Assembly: GCF_001691565.1 (NCBI RefSeq)
Contig: NZ_MAYO01000002.1
Location: 430,449-494,448, forward strand
Length of the DNA: 64,000 nt
From: Microbacterium oleivorans
GTDB taxonomy: Bacteria > Actinomycetota > Actinomycetes > Actinomycetales > Microbacteriaceae
Direction of reading: 5' to 3'
Part shown: positions 42,653-51,824 of the stretch, one piece after another
Layout: the number at the start of each line of letters is the position of its first letter
How positions within the stretch are numbered: the stretch's first letter is position 1
Program-made: the position numbers and the translations under genes
Notes under the pieces: model-generated
Databases searched by the model: none
The model's input: only the letters and a program-made list of their open reading frames with translations
Told to the model about the DNA's origin: nothing

Positions 42653-44557
42653 TCAGCGGGGAGCCGTGAGGATCTCGTGGCAGACGACGGCGGCGGCCGC
42701 CGACCACGCCTGCGGCCGACAGGCTGCGGGGTAGGGAGCCGGCACGGTGACGTCGCTCGCGGCGTCACCGGCGTGGAGTTCCGGCATGCGGTAGGCGAAC
42801 GCCTCGGCGGCGGCGAGCATTCCGTCGACCAGCACGCGTGCGTGGTCGGTGAGGCCCGCCCGCGCCATGCCGCGCGCGACGATCGCCGTGTCATGCGCCC
42901 AGACGCTGCCGCCGTGATAGCTGAGCGGCCAGTAGCCCCCGGCATCCGTCGACATCGTCCGGAGGCCGAAGCCGGACGCCATGGACGGGCCGACGAGCAG
43001 ATCGGCGACGTCGCGTTCCTCGTCGGGATCGAGGATGCCGGTGCCCAGCAGGTGACCCGCGTTCGAGGTCAGGGTGTCGACCGCCCGACCGTCGCAGTCG
43101 AGAGCGATCGCCGGGTACCGGCCCTCCGGCGTCTCGACCCAGAAGCGCTCGCGGAAGCGCGTGCGGAGGTCCGCCGCCCACGACCGCAGACGCTCGGCGC
43201 CGTCCTCTTTGAGCGCGTCCAGGAGATCCGCGGCGCGGACCGCGGCCTCGTAGGCGTAGCCCTGCACCTCCGAGAGCGCGATGGGCCCGTCCGCGAGCGA
43301 CCCGTCGCGCCACTGGATCGAGTCGCCCGAGTCCTTCCACCCCTGATTCGACAGGCCGTGGCCGGTATCGTCGACGTAATCCAGGAAGCCGTCCGCGTTC
43401 GCCGACGCGATCATCCAGTCGAGCGCATCGTGCATCGTCGGGAGCAGATCGCGCACCTCGGCCTCCGGCATCCCGGCCTCGTGCGCCTCGGCGAGCAACG
43501 TGATCCACAGCGGGGTCGCGTCGACCGTGCCGTAATAGAGCGGCGGAAGCGAGATGCCCTCGCCGGGCATCGTGAGCGTGCCGGCGCGCAGCTCGTGGAC
43601 GATCTTGCCCGGCTCCTCCGCGGTCGCCGGGTCGGCGGTGGAACCCTGCAGCCGTCCGAGCACGCGCAGAGTGGATGCCGCCATCCCCGGGTCGACGGAG
43701 AGGAACAGGCGTGCCGCCCACAGCGAATCGCGCCCGAAGAGGGTGAAGAACCACGGTGCGCCGGCGGCGAAGAACTCGTCGGGGTTGCCGGGCAGAGTCA
43801 GGCGCAGGGCGTCCAGGTCGTCGAGCGCCTGCCGGAGCCAGCGGAACAGCCGCGGATCGACGCCGTCGACGGGCTCGATCGCCCAGTCGACCTGCCGCGT
43901 CGTGCGCCGGACGACGAGCGACGGGTCGTCGAGGTCCACGTGCCAGGACACCGTCGCGGTCGACCGCGACGGGCAGGTCACGCGCCACGTGAGGATGAGG
44001 TCGTCGCCGCCTGCGGTCACCTCGGCGCCCGGCGCCTGCAGGCGCATCGACGCGTCGCCCGAACTCACCTCCACGGCGTCGCCCGAGAAGGTCCGTTCGA
44101 CCGGAGCTGCGCCGTCGGTGCCGGATTTGACGTCCTGCATCGGCGTCGCGTCCGGAGTCACCGCGACCTCGAGAACGAGCTCGACCGCCTCCTCCAGATG
44201 CGAGACGAGGGTGAACTCCTCCCTCATCCGCCCGTCGGCGACGACGCGACGCCGCGTCAGTCGGATCTTCGGGTCCGGCGTGCGGTCGTCGAGGCGTCGC
44301 AGCAACGCCTCGAAGCGCGCATCGGATGCCGACGCCGCCGAGCGGGAGATCCACTCGGGCGCGTGGGTCGCGGCATCCGTCCCGTAGCGGACGCGGGTCG
44401 CGCGGATGAAGCGCGTGTCGCCGTGGAAGACGCCGTCGATCGACGCGGTGTCGAGCGAATGGCGGCCGATCTCACCGTCCTCGCGGGACCACACCTGGGT
44501 GGGCGCGCGGAGGACGACGACGGCGTCGGACAGGAAGGGCTGGAGGCCTGCGGTCAT
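42653..44557 (-). CDS. Glycogen-debranching-type glycoside hydrolase
   Basis: A 634-residue enzyme with an N-terminal GDE_N_bis-like beta domain (DGVFHGDTRFIRATRVRYG near residue 41) and a C-terminal (alpha/alpha)6 amylo-1,6-glucosidase-like domain. Conserved pieces are FTLFGRDSLWAARLFL, NQGWKDSGDSIQWRDG with acidic residues at the expected active site, and GPIALSEVQGYAYEA. It lies last in a sugar ABC uptake operon (ATGA overlap with the permease), so it likely hydrolyses the imported oligosaccharide inside the cell. Debranching of glycogen itself is less likely. Exact linkage unknown. Confidence 0.85.
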   Translation of the reverse strand: MTAGLQPFLSDAVVVLRAPTQVWSREDGEIGRHSLDTASIDGVFHGDTRFIRATRVRYGTDAATHAPEWISRSAASASDARFEALLRRLDDRTPDPKIRLTRRRVVADGRMREEFTLVSHLEEAVELVLEVAVTPDATPMQDVKSGTDGAAPVERTFSGDAVEVSSGDASMRLQAPGAEVTAGGDDLILTWRVTCPSRSTATVSWHVDLDDPSLVVRRTTRQVDWAIEPVDGVDPRLFRWLRQALDDLDALRLTLPGNPDEFFAAGAPWFFTLFGRDSLWAARLFLSVDPGMAASTLRVLGRLQGSTADPATAEEPGKIVHELRAGTLTMPGEGISLPPLYYGTVDATPLWITLLAEAHEAGMPEAEVRDLLPTMHDALDWMIASANADGFLDYVDDTGHGLSNQGWKDSGDSIQWRDGSLADGPIALSEVQGYAYEAAVRAADLLDALKEDGAERLRSWAADLRTRFRERFWVETPEGRYPAIALDCDGRAVDTLTSNAGHLLGTGILDPDEERDVADLLVGPSMASGFGLRTMSTDAGGYWPLSYHGGSVWAHDTAIVARGMARAGLTDHARVLVDGMLAAAEAFAYRMPELHAGDAASDVTVPAPYPAACRPQAWSAAAAVVCHEILTAPR

Positions 44558-45468
44558 CCCTTGACTGCTCCTTCTGAGGTGTTCATGATGCGCTTCTGGA
44601 AGATGAAGAAGACCACGGCGACGGGGATCGTCATGAGCGCCGCGGCGGCGAGCTTCAACGGATACTGGGTGCCCTGACTCAGCTGCCCGGACGACAGGCT
44701 CGCGACACCGCGCGTCAGGGTGAACAGGCCCGGGTCCTGAACAGAGACGATGAAGTGGGTCAGCTCGTTCCATGACCCCTGGAACGAGAGGATCACGATC
44801 GTAATCAGCGCGGGTCGCGCCATCGGCAGGACGACCGACCAGAACACCCGGAAGGTGCCCGCGCCGTCGATGCGCGCCTGCTCCTCGACCGAGGGAGGGA
44901 TGGACTCGAAGAAGTTCTTCATGATGAACACGCCCGCCGCGTCGACGAGCAGCGGCAGGACCATACCGGCGTACGAGTCGTACATCCCGAGCTGGTTGAG
45001 CACGAGGAAGCGCGGGATCAGGAGCACCACCGACGGCACCGCCATGACGCCGACGACGAGCGCGAAGATCAGACCGCGCCCGCGGAATCGCAGTCGGGCG
45101 AGCGCGTACCCGGCGAGGGAGACGAAGAACACGCGTCCGAGCGTGACGAGGATCGTGACCACCGCCGAGTTGGCAAACCACAGCGGGAAGTCGCTGTTCA
45201 GGAACAGCCGCTCGTAGGCGGCCGTCGTGAAGGTCTGCGGGATCAACGAGATGGGGTTGGATGCCGCCTCCTGCTCGCTCTTGAAGGAGGTCGCCACCTG
45301 CACGAGGAACGGATAGATGTAGACGAGGGCGAGCAGGGCGAGGACCCCGTACAGCGCGATCTGTCCGAGACGGGATGCCGGGGTGAGCCGGCGCCTCCGC
45401 TGCGGCGCGCGGTCGATCGGCTCGTCGGTGAGCGTCTTCGTGCGAGCGAGGGTTCTACTGTCGGTCAC
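44554..45468 (-). CDS. Carbohydrate ABC transporter permease (MalG type)
   Basis: A 304-residue inner-membrane permease with six TMs. The EAA motif reads EEQARIDGAGTFRVFWSVVLP, which contacts the ATPase. N-terminal residues 1-35 are cytoplasmic. GTG at 45468 overlaps the upstream permease stop as GTGA. Works with the adjacent permease and binding protein. No ATPase gene is in this operon, so a shared MsmK/UgpC-type ATPase from elsewhere must energise it. Confidence 0.92.
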   Translation of the reverse strand: MTDSRTLARTKTLTDEPIDRAPQRRRRLTPASRLGQIALYGVLALLALVYIYPFLVQVATSFKSEQEAASNPISLIPQTFTTAAYERLFLNSDFPLWFANSAVVTILVTLGRVFFVSLAGYALARLRFRGRGLIFALVVGVMAVPSVVLLIPRFLVLNQLGMYDSYAGMVLPLLVDAAGVFIMKNFFESIPPSVEEQARIDGAGTFRVFWSVVLPMARPALITIVILSFQGSWNELTHFIVSVQDPGLFTLTRGVASLSSGQLSQGTQYPLKLAAAALMTIPVAVVFFIFQKRIMNTSEGAVKG

Positions 45469-46586
45469 GACCGCGCCCCCTTCGGCGTGTAGGCGCGGAT
45501 GCGGCGCTTCGAGACGGGGCGCTCCCGCAGGAGCCACCGCTGGAGCAGCGTGAACGCGATGATGATGAGGAACAGGATGAAGGCGATGGCCGCGCCGATG
45601 CCCCAGTCCTGATTGCTGAACGCCGACGTATACGACAGGTAGGCGGGGGTGATGGTGGTCTTGCCCGGTTGGCCCTTGGTGCCGGTGTAGATCTGGTCGA
45701 AGACCTGCCAGCAGCCGATCAGGCCGAGCGTGATGACCGTGAAGAGCGTCGGGCGCAGCTGGGGGAGCGTGATCCGCCAGAAGCGCTGCCAGGCGCTCGC
45801 GCCGTCCATCATGCCCGCCTCGGTCAGCTCGTAGCCGACGTTCTGCAGCGCCGCGATGAACAGGAGCATGAACGTGCCGCTCGTGGTGAACACCGCCATG
45901 ATGATGAAGGCGCTCATCGCGACGGAGGGGCCCGCGATCCAGTCCCAGCCAGACAGCCCCAGGAAGCCCGGCTGAGAGATCGCGGCGGGCGCGGCATCCA
46001 CCCCGAACACGCCGAAGAGCAGGTGCACGACGCCGCGGGGATCGTTGAACCAGTTCGGTCCCTTGCCTCCGGTGACCGCGGCGATGAGCGCGTTGACGGG
46101 GCCGGCGGCGCTGAAGAGGAAGATCCACAGCACGGTGATGGCGACCGAGCTCGTCACCGACGGGAAGTAGAAGGCGGTGCGGAAGAAGCCGCGCGCCTTC
46201 ATCATCCGGCGACTGACGAGCACCGCGAGGAACAGCGACAGCGCCGTCTGGAGAGGGACGACGAGGAAGACGTACCAGGCGTTGTTCCGCAGGGCTGTGC
46301 CGAAGTCGCGGCTGCGGAGCCCTCGGCCCGAGGTCAGCTCGCCGTAGTTGTCGAGCCCCACGAAGTTGACGTTCGGTGAGAGGGGGCTGCCACGGCCGCC
46401 CCAGTCCGAGACGCTCACCCACAGCGCCATGAGGACGGGGAGGAAGAGGAACACCCCGAGGATCGCGACGACGGGAGAGACGAACAGCCACCCGGCGACA
46501 CCCTCGCCGCGACGCAGACCGCGTGAGCGGTGGTCGCGGCGAGGGGTCTTCTCGGGTGCCCGCTCTGTGATGACGGGCGAGGCCAT
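45465..46586 (-). CDS. Carbohydrate ABC transporter permease (MalF type)
   Basis: A 373-residue permease with six or seven TMs. The first TM is WLFVSPVVAILGVFLFLPVL. The EAA loop reads ELTEAGMMDGASAWQRFWRI. An extracytoplasmic loop after TM1-TM2 is long, as in MalF-type subunits. It starts one base after the binding-protein stop and overlaps the second permease gene. Confidence 0.92.
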   Translation of the reverse strand: MASPVITERAPEKTPRRDHRSRGLRRGEGVAGWLFVSPVVAILGVFLFLPVLMALWVSVSDWGGRGSPLSPNVNFVGLDNYGELTSGRGLRSRDFGTALRNNAWYVFLVVPLQTALSLFLAVLVSRRMMKARGFFRTAFYFPSVTSSVAITVLWIFLFSAAGPVNALIAAVTGGKGPNWFNDPRGVVHLLFGVFGVDAAPAAISQPGFLGLSGWDWIAGPSVAMSAFIIMAVFTTSGTFMLLFIAALQNVGYELTEAGMMDGASAWQRFWRITLPQLRPTLFTVITLGLIGCWQVFDQIYTGTKGQPGKTTITPAYLSYTSAFSNQDWGIGAAIAFILFLIIIAFTLLQRWLLRERPVSKRRIRAYTPKGARS

Positions 46587-46587
46587 G

Positions 46588-47850
46588 TCAGCCGACGATC
46601 GCCTCGAGGTTGGACTGGACGCTCTTCAAGATCGCGGCGGGGTCGCCGTCCTTGAGGGTCGCCAGCTGCGCGTTGAAGTCGGTGAAGACGTCCGACACAC
46701 CGTCGTTGGTCGGCACGCCCTGGGCGTAGTCCGCACCCGAGAGGAACGCCTCGAGGTCGGGGTTGTCGGTCGTCCACTGCTCGGCGGCCGACTGCACCGA
46801 CGGCATGGGGCCGAACGCCTTCGAGAAGGCGAGCTGCTGCTCGGCGGTCGTCAGGTATTCGACCAGGCTGAGGGCTGCCTCCTGGTTGGGGCTGTCGGCG
46901 GCCATACCCCAGCAGTTCGTGAACTGCAGCGTGCCCTTGCCGGCGGGGCCGGCGGGCAGTTCGACGACGAGCGGGTCGACGTCGGGGTAGTCGCCGAGGG
47001 CGCCGGTGATCCAGTTTCCCTCGATGGTCATCGCGCCCAGCTGCTTGCCGAACGCCTCTCCGCCCCAGCCGGCACCCACGTCGGCCGCGTAGGCGAACGT
47101 GCCGTCGGCGAGGTGCTCCTTCACGTAGGCGAGGGCGTCGGCGTTCTCCTGGCTGTCGGCGACGGCCGTCGCGCCGTCCTCCGACACCAAGCGCCCGCCG
47201 GCTTCGGCCATGAAGACGCCCACCCGCTGGTATTCGCCGCTGAAGACGAGACCGGTCGTGTTGCCCGAGGTCAGCTTCTTCGCCGCTGCGGCCAGCGAGT
47301 CCCAGTCGGTCGGGATGTCGGCCTCGGTGAGGCCCGCCTTGTCCCACAGGTTCTTGTTGATGATCAGCTGGAGCGTCGAGAAGTCCTTCGGCGCGCAGAA
47401 GAACTTGTCGTCGTAGGTGAAGTTCTGCACGAGCGACGGGTAGAAGTCCCCTTTGTTCTCGAGCTGGTCGCCGTAGGCGATGACCGAGCCGTTGTCGGCG
47501 TAGCCGGCGAGCAGTTCGGTCGCGAGGTAGAAGAGGTCCGGCGGGTTGCCGCCGGCGAAGCCCTGCGAGAGCTGCTGGGTCAAGTCGGTGGCGGCGATGA
47601 CCTCGGCGTCGACGCCCGAGTCCTTCGACCACGCTGCGACGGCCTCCTTGACCGCGGCCGTCTCGGCGTCGCCCGACGAGCCGATCATGATCGTGAGGGC
47701 GTCGTCGGATGAGGTGAGCCCGCCGCCGCCGTCGGCGGAGCCGGATGCAGCTGGGCCGTCGTCGAAGCCCGAGCCGCCGCATCCTGCGAGGGCGAGTGTG
47801 GCGGCGAGGCCGACCCCGCCGAGCGCCATGAGTCGTCTGCTGTGTCGCAT
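46588..47850 (-). CDS. Sugar ABC transporter substrate-binding lipoprotein
   Basis: A 420-residue secreted lipoprotein of the cluster B sugar-binding family. The signal peptide ends in lipobox LAGC with the lipidated Cys at 24. A Gly/Ser-rich linker precedes the mature domain (LTIMIGSSGDAETAAVKEAV). It captures the oligosaccharide for the two permeases. GAAGGAGA precedes the ATG. Transcribed from the control region shared with the LacI gene. Confidence 0.93.
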   Translation of the reverse strand: MRHSRRLMALGGVGLAATLALAGCGGSGFDDGPAASGSADGGGGLTSSDDALTIMIGSSGDAETAAVKEAVAAWSKDSGVDAEVIAATDLTQQLSQGFAGGNPPDLFYLATELLAGYADNGSVIAYGDQLENKGDFYPSLVQNFTYDDKFFCAPKDFSTLQLIINKNLWDKAGLTEADIPTDWDSLAAAAKKLTSGNTTGLVFSGEYQRVGVFMAEAGGRLVSEDGATAVADSQENADALAYVKEHLADGTFAYAADVGAGWGGEAFGKQLGAMTIEGNWITGALGDYPDVDPLVVELPAGPAGKGTLQFTNCWGMAADSPNQEAALSLVEYLTTAEQQLAFSKAFGPMPSVQSAAEQWTTDNPDLEAFLSGADYAQGVPTNDGVSDVFTDFNAQLATLKDGDPAAILKSVQSNLEAIVG

Positions 47851-47910
47851 GTCCGTATCTCCTTCGATCCCGGTGCTGCGATCGTTCCGACCGTGCTGAT
47901 CTCGGTCGAC

Positions 47911-47924
47911 TTTGAACGATCAAA
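47911..47924. promoter_or_regulatory. LacI-type operator
   Basis: TTTGAACGATCAAA is a 14-bp palindrome with central CG (TTTGA-N-CG-N-TCAAA), the form bound by LacI/CcpA-type regulators. It sits in the 136-bp gap between the binding-protein gene and the lacI-type gene. Confidence 0.75.
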
Positions 47925-47986
47925 TTGTGGAATGATGCCCAAGGTAAGAGGGTGGTCCCATCACTGTCAAGGGGGCGGGGGCGTCG

Positions 47987-48994
47987 ATGAGTGAGAAGTC
48001 GATAACGATCGAGGACGTCGCTGTCGCTGCCGGCGTCTCGCGCCAGACGGTCAGCAACGTGCTGAACACGCCCGCCATCGTGAAGGCCGCGACCCGCGAG
48101 CGGGTGCAGGAGGCGATCTCCCGCCTCGGCTATTCGCCGCACGCCTCCGCGAGGCGGCTCCGCACGCAGCGGAGCGCGACCATCGGCATCCACCTCGATC
48201 CGTACGCCGGCGGGATCTCGGGCGTCGTGCTCGACAGGTTCGTCCACGCCCTCACCGAGAGCGCCGGCGACCGGGGCCTGCGCGTGCTCGTGTACGCGGC
48301 ATCCGATCAGGACGAGGAGATCCGGCGGATGTCGGACCTCGTCCACGCCGGCGACGTCGAGGCCGTCGTCGTCACGGGCACCCGGTACGACGACCGTCGA
48401 CTCGCCTGGCTCACCGAGCGCGGCGTGCCCTTCGTCTCGTTCGGACGCCCGTGGGATGCGGCGTCGCCCGAGGAGTCCGCGCACCTGTGGGTCGACGTCG
48501 ACGGCGCATCGGGCACGCGCGCCGCCACCCAGCACGCGCTCACCGTCGGCCCACGGGTCGCGTTCCTCGGCTGGCCCGCGGGCTCGCCCACGGGCGATGA
48601 CCGCGAGCGCGGGTGGCGCGAGGCGATGACGGATGCCGGTGCCCGCCCCGACCTGCGCCTGTCGGCCGAGGAGCGGGTCGCCGATGCGCGCGAGCAGGTC
48701 CGCGAGCTGCTCGCGACGACCGAGGTCGACGCCGTCGTGTGCGCGAGCGACACCCTCGCCGTCGGAGCCCATGTCGCGGCCGTCGCCGCGCAGCGCGCGG
48801 ACCTCTCGATCATCGGCTTCGACAACACCCCCGCGGCCGAGGCTCTGGGACTCGCGAGCGTCGAGCAGCTGCCCGAACTCGTCGCCGCCGGCGCCCTCGA
48901 CCTGCTGATGGCGGGCGGGACCCGCATCGAGCGGCGCGCGGCGGGGGCAGGCGAGGGGCACGTGCTCGTGCAACCGCGTCTCGTGGTCCGCTGA
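47987..48994 (+). CDS. LacI-family regulator of the sugar operon
   Basis: A 335-residue LacI/GalR regulator. The HTH is residues 6-30 (TIEDVAVAAGVSRQTVSNVL) with the hinge near 45-60 (SRLGYSPHASARRLR), followed by a periplasmic-binding-like effector domain. Divergent from the ABC operon and next to a palindromic operator, it should repress uptake and hydrolysis genes until the sugar is present. It is likely autoregulated. Confidence 0.93.
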   Translation: MSEKSITIEDVAVAAGVSRQTVSNVLNTPAIVKAATRERVQEAISRLGYSPHASARRLRTQRSATIGIHLDPYAGGISGVVLDRFVHALTESAGDRGLRVLVYAASDQDEEIRRMSDLVHAGDVEAVVVTGTRYDDRRLAWLTERGVPFVSFGRPWDAASPEESAHLWVDVDGASGTRAATQHALTVGPRVAFLGWPAGSPTGDDRERGWREAMTDAGARPDLRLSAEERVADAREQVRELLATTEVDAVVCASDTLAVGAHVAAVAAQRADLSIIGFDNTPAAEALGLASVEQLPELVAAGALDLLMAGGTRIERRAAGAGEGHVLVQPRLVVR

Positions 48995-49285
48995 GGCGGT
49001 TCGGAGCCTGCCGGGTCCGCAACGCCGTGCGAGCCGCAGACATCCGGGCGACACGCCGTGGTTGGCGACGTCCCACCGGGCGCGTCGCCGGGGATCTCCG
49101 CCGTTCGACGCCGGGGGCGGTATCGGATCGGTGCCGCCGCCGGGAGCCGGAGTGGTGCTGGCGCAGGCCCGGCTACCGGAGGCTCCGGGCGACAACCGCG
49201 GAGTTCTCGGTCGCTGCGGGCGGGAACCGGCCTCCTCGCGCCGCGAACGACGGAATCTCCGAGGTTGGTGCCGGGCTGAGGGTAG
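48995..49285. other. Intergenic region, no gene seen
   Basis: A 291-bp gap between convergent LacI and IclR genes. Open frames here are short, arginine-rich and lack start signals. Imperfect GC-rich inverted repeats occur around 49130-49190 but none makes a clear terminator. Confidence 0.5.
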
Positions 49286-50131
49286 CTACCGCCGGCCGAT
49301 GCGGCGGGAGAGGTCGGCCGCCGCTTCCGCCGCGAGCGCGGCGAGCCCGTCGGGGTCGACGTCGGCACCGTCGGGCCAGGTGACGGCGATGGCGGCTGCG
49401 GGCCAGTCGGCGTGGTCTCGGACGGCGACCCCGACGGAGCGGAATCCCAGCGTGACCTCGCCGTCCTCGGTCGCGTAGCCGTCGGTTCGGGCCTGCCGGA
49501 GGAGTTCCCGCAGCTCGCCGGGCCGACCCGGTCCGCGGCCGGTGCGCTGGGTGGAGAGGGCTGCCGCGTCGGGGAACAACGCCCGGACCTGTTCGCGGGG
49601 GAGGGCGGCGAGCATCGCGCGCCCCGTCGCGGTGAGGTGCGCCGGCAGGCGCACGCCGACGTCGGTGATGAGCGCGGGTCGACGCGGCGCCCGCTCCTCG
49701 ACGATGTACAGCACGTCGCGCCCCGTCATGACGGCGAGGTGCGCACTCTCGCCCGCGCGGTCGGCGAGCTGGGCGACGATGGGCCGGCCGAGGCGGGCGA
49801 GGGGCTCCTGCCGTGCGTACCCGCCGGCGAGCTCGAACGCAGCGGTGCCGAGGCCCCAGCGGCGGTCGCCGTCGAGGTGGACGACGAATCCGTGCGCCGC
49901 CATCGCCGCGAGCAGGTGGTACACCGTCGATCGGGGCAACTCGAGGTGCGTCGCGATCGTCTGCGCCGCGACGGGCCCGCGCTGGTGCGCAAGGAAGCTC
50001 AGGATGCGGAGCGTCTGATCCGCCGCGGGGACCTTGGGCCTGTCGGGGGCCGGCGCCTGCGGCTTGTCTGGGATCGGCGCCCGCGGCTTGTCTGGGATCG
50101 GCGCCCGCGGCTTGTCTGGGATCACAGACAC
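49286..50131 (-). CDS. IclR-family regulator of histidine degradation
   Basis: A 281-residue IclR regulator divergent from hutH. The first 35 residues are an octapeptide repeat (PDKPRAPI-like, 3-4 copies) coming from a 24-bp DNA repeat. The winged HTH follows at about residues 35-95 (TLRILSFLAHQRGPVAAQT, then RSTVYHLLAAMAAHGF), then the IclR effector domain (HLAVMTGRDVLYIVEE, PAHLTATGRAMLA). It probably controls hutH-hutU-hutI in response to histidine or urocanate. Start is GTG at 50131 or 50125. Confidence 0.87.
   Translation of the reverse strand: MSVIPDKPRAPIPDKPRAPIPDKPQAPAPDRPKVPAADQTLRILSFLAHQRGPVAAQTIATHLELPRSTVYHLLAAMAAHGFVVHLDGDRRWGLGTAAFELAGGYARQEPLARLGRPIVAQLADRAGESAHLAVMTGRDVLYIVEERAPRRPALITDVGVRLPAHLTATGRAMLAALPREQVRALFPDAAALSTQRTGRGPGRPGELRELLRQARTDGYATEDGEVTLGFRSVGVAVRDHADWPAAAIAVTWPDGADVDPDGLAALAAEAAADLSRRIGRR
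50039..50123. repeat. 24-bp tandem repeat in the IclR gene
   Basis: Two perfect 24-bp units (50063-50086, 50087-50110; unit begins CTTGTCTGGGATCGG) are followed by a 13-bp partial unit (50111-50123) and preceded by one degenerate unit (50039-50062). The length keeps the frame, adding eight residues per copy to the N-terminus. Confidence 0.92.
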
Positions 50132-50183
50132 AGGATGCCACGTCCGCCTCCCGCGGACCGTCGCCGCGCGCTGGAATCGACGC

Positions 50184-51824
50184 ATGCCCGTCCTCACCGC
50201 CGTCGTCCTCGCGGACGCCCCGCTCACCCCCGCCGAGGTCGTCGCCGTCGCCCGCCACGACGCGCACGTCGTCGTCTCGGACGCGGCGCTCGCCCGCACG
50301 GCCGAGACCCGCGCGCTCATCGAGCGGCTCGCCGACGATCCCCACCCGCACTACGGCATCTCGACCGGCTTCGGCGCGCTCGCGACGACGTTCATCGCGA
50401 CCGACCGGCGCCGCCAGCTGCAGGCGAGCCTCATCCGCTCGCACGCCGCCGGGACCGGACCCGAGGTCGAGCGCGAGGTGGTCCGGGCGCTGCACCTGCT
50501 GCGCCTCCAGACCCTCGCGACCGGCCGCACCGGCGTGCGTCCCGTCGTCGTCGAGACGTACGCCGCCATGCTCAACGCGGGCATCACCCCGCTCGTGCAC
50601 GAGTACGGCTCGCTCGGCTGCTCCGGCGACCTCGCCCCCCTCTCGCACATCGCGCTCGCCGCGCTCGGGGAGGGGCCGGTCCGCACGGCGGACGGCACGC
50701 GGGTGGACGCCGCAGAGGCGTTGGCGGCCAGCGGCATCCGTCCCCTCGTCCTCGAGGAGAAGGAGGGTCTCGCCCTCATCAACGGAACCGACGGCATGCT
50801 CGGGATGCTGTCGCTCGCCCTCGCCGACCTCGACACCCTCCTCGCGACCGCCGACCTCGCCGCCGCCCTCTCGGTCGAGAGCCAGCTCGGCACCGACGCC
50901 GTCTTCGCCGCGGACCTCATGGCCCTGCGCCCCCAGTCCGGCCAGGCGGTCTCGGCCGCGAACCTGCGCCACGCGCTCGCCGACTCGCCGATCGTCGCGA
51001 GCCACCGCGACCCGGCCGTCTGCACGCGCGTGCAGGACGCCTACTCGCTCCGCTGCTCGCCGCAGGTGCACGGCGCGGCCCGCGACACCCTCGACCACGC
51101 CCGGATGGTCGCCGAGCGCGAGCTGGCCTCGGCCGTCGACAATCCCGTCGTCACGCCCGACGGGCGTGTCGAGTCGAACGGCAACTTCCACGGAGCGCCG
51201 GTCGCGTACGTCCTCGACTTCCTCGCGATCGCCGTCGCCGACGTCGCCTCGATCTCCGAACGCCGCACCGACCGCGCGCTCGACCGCACGCGCAGCAACG
51301 GCCTGCCGCCGTTCCTCGCCGACGAGGTCGGCGTCGACAGCGGCCTCATGATCGCGCAGTACGCCGCGGCGGGCATCGTCTCCGAGCTCAAGCGCCTCGC
51401 GGTGCCGGCATCCGTCGACTCGATCCCGTCGTCGGCGATGCAGGAGGACCACGTCTCGATGGGGTGGGCTGCCGCCCGCAAGCTGCGCCGCGCGATCGAC
51501 GGCCTCGCCCGCGTGCTCGCGATCGAGGTGGTGACGGGATGCCGCGCCCTCGACCTGCGCGCCCCGCTGCAGCCCGGGCCGGTCACCGGAGCCGTCCGCG
51601 ACCTCGTCCGCACCGTCGTCGAGGGGCCAGGTCCGGACCGCTTCGTCGCACCCGATCTCGAGGCCGCGACGGAGCTCGTCGTCACGGGTGAGGTCGCCCG
51701 CACCGCGTTCGGACCGGCCGGCGAGCGGACATCCGCCGCCGGGAGGACGAATCCTCCCGAATCCGTCCGCTCGAGCGCAGATCTCCGCGCAGACGCCGCA
51801 CCGTTCGAAGGAGAACAGGCATGA
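50184..51824 (+). CDS. hutH: Histidine ammonia-lyase HutH
   Basis: A 546-residue lyase that deaminates histidine to urocanate. The catalytic Tyr is in YGISTGFG (58 on). The MIO cofactor tripeptide is Cys146-Ser147-Gly148 in [11 protein letters not shown], where most HALs have Ala-Ser-Gly. NGTDGMLG and [14 protein letters not shown] are conserved. The last 30 residues are a Ser/Arg-rich tail beyond the usual end. The ATG at 50184 lies 6 nt after TGGAAT. Its stop overlaps the hutU start (ATGA). Confidence 0.95.
   Translation: MPVLTAVVLADAPLTPAEVVAVARHDAHVVVSDAALARTAETRALIERLADDPHPHYGISTGFGALATTFIATDRRRQLQASLIRSHAAGTGPEVEREVVRALHLLRLQTLATGRTGVRPVVVETYAAMLNAGITPLVHEYGSLGCSGDLAPLSHIALAALGEGPVRTADGTRVDAAEALAASGIRPLVLEEKEGLALINGTDGMLGMLSLALADLDTLLATADLAAALSVESQLGTDAVFAADLMALRPQSGQAVSAANLRHALADSPIVASHRDPAVCTRVQDAYSLRCSPQVHGAARDTLDHARMVAERELASAVDNPVVTPDGRVESNGNFHGAPVAYVLDFLAIAVADVASISERRTDRALDRTRSNGLPPFLADEVGVDSGLMIAQYAAAGIVSELKRLAVPASVDSIPSSAMQEDHVSMGWAAARKLRRAIDGLARVLAIEVVTGCRALDLRAPLQPGPVTGAVRDLVRTVVEGPGPDRFVAPDLEAATELVVTGEVARTAFGPAGERTSAAGRTNPPESVRSSADLRADAAPFEGEQA

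Noticed and set aside
40701..42734. Open frame of 677 codons on the plus strand opposite nhaA
   Set aside because: Highly charged low-complexity translation with no homologous domain, opposite a clear NhaA-DsbA gene.
48995..49285. Small genes in the gap after the LacI gene
   Set aside because: Frames are under 75 codons, Arg-rich and overlap each other in several phases without ribosome sites or -10 boxes.
50039..50123. CRISPR array
   Set aside because: The 24-bp units are directly adjacent with no spacers, lie inside a coding region and keep its frame; no cas genes are present.
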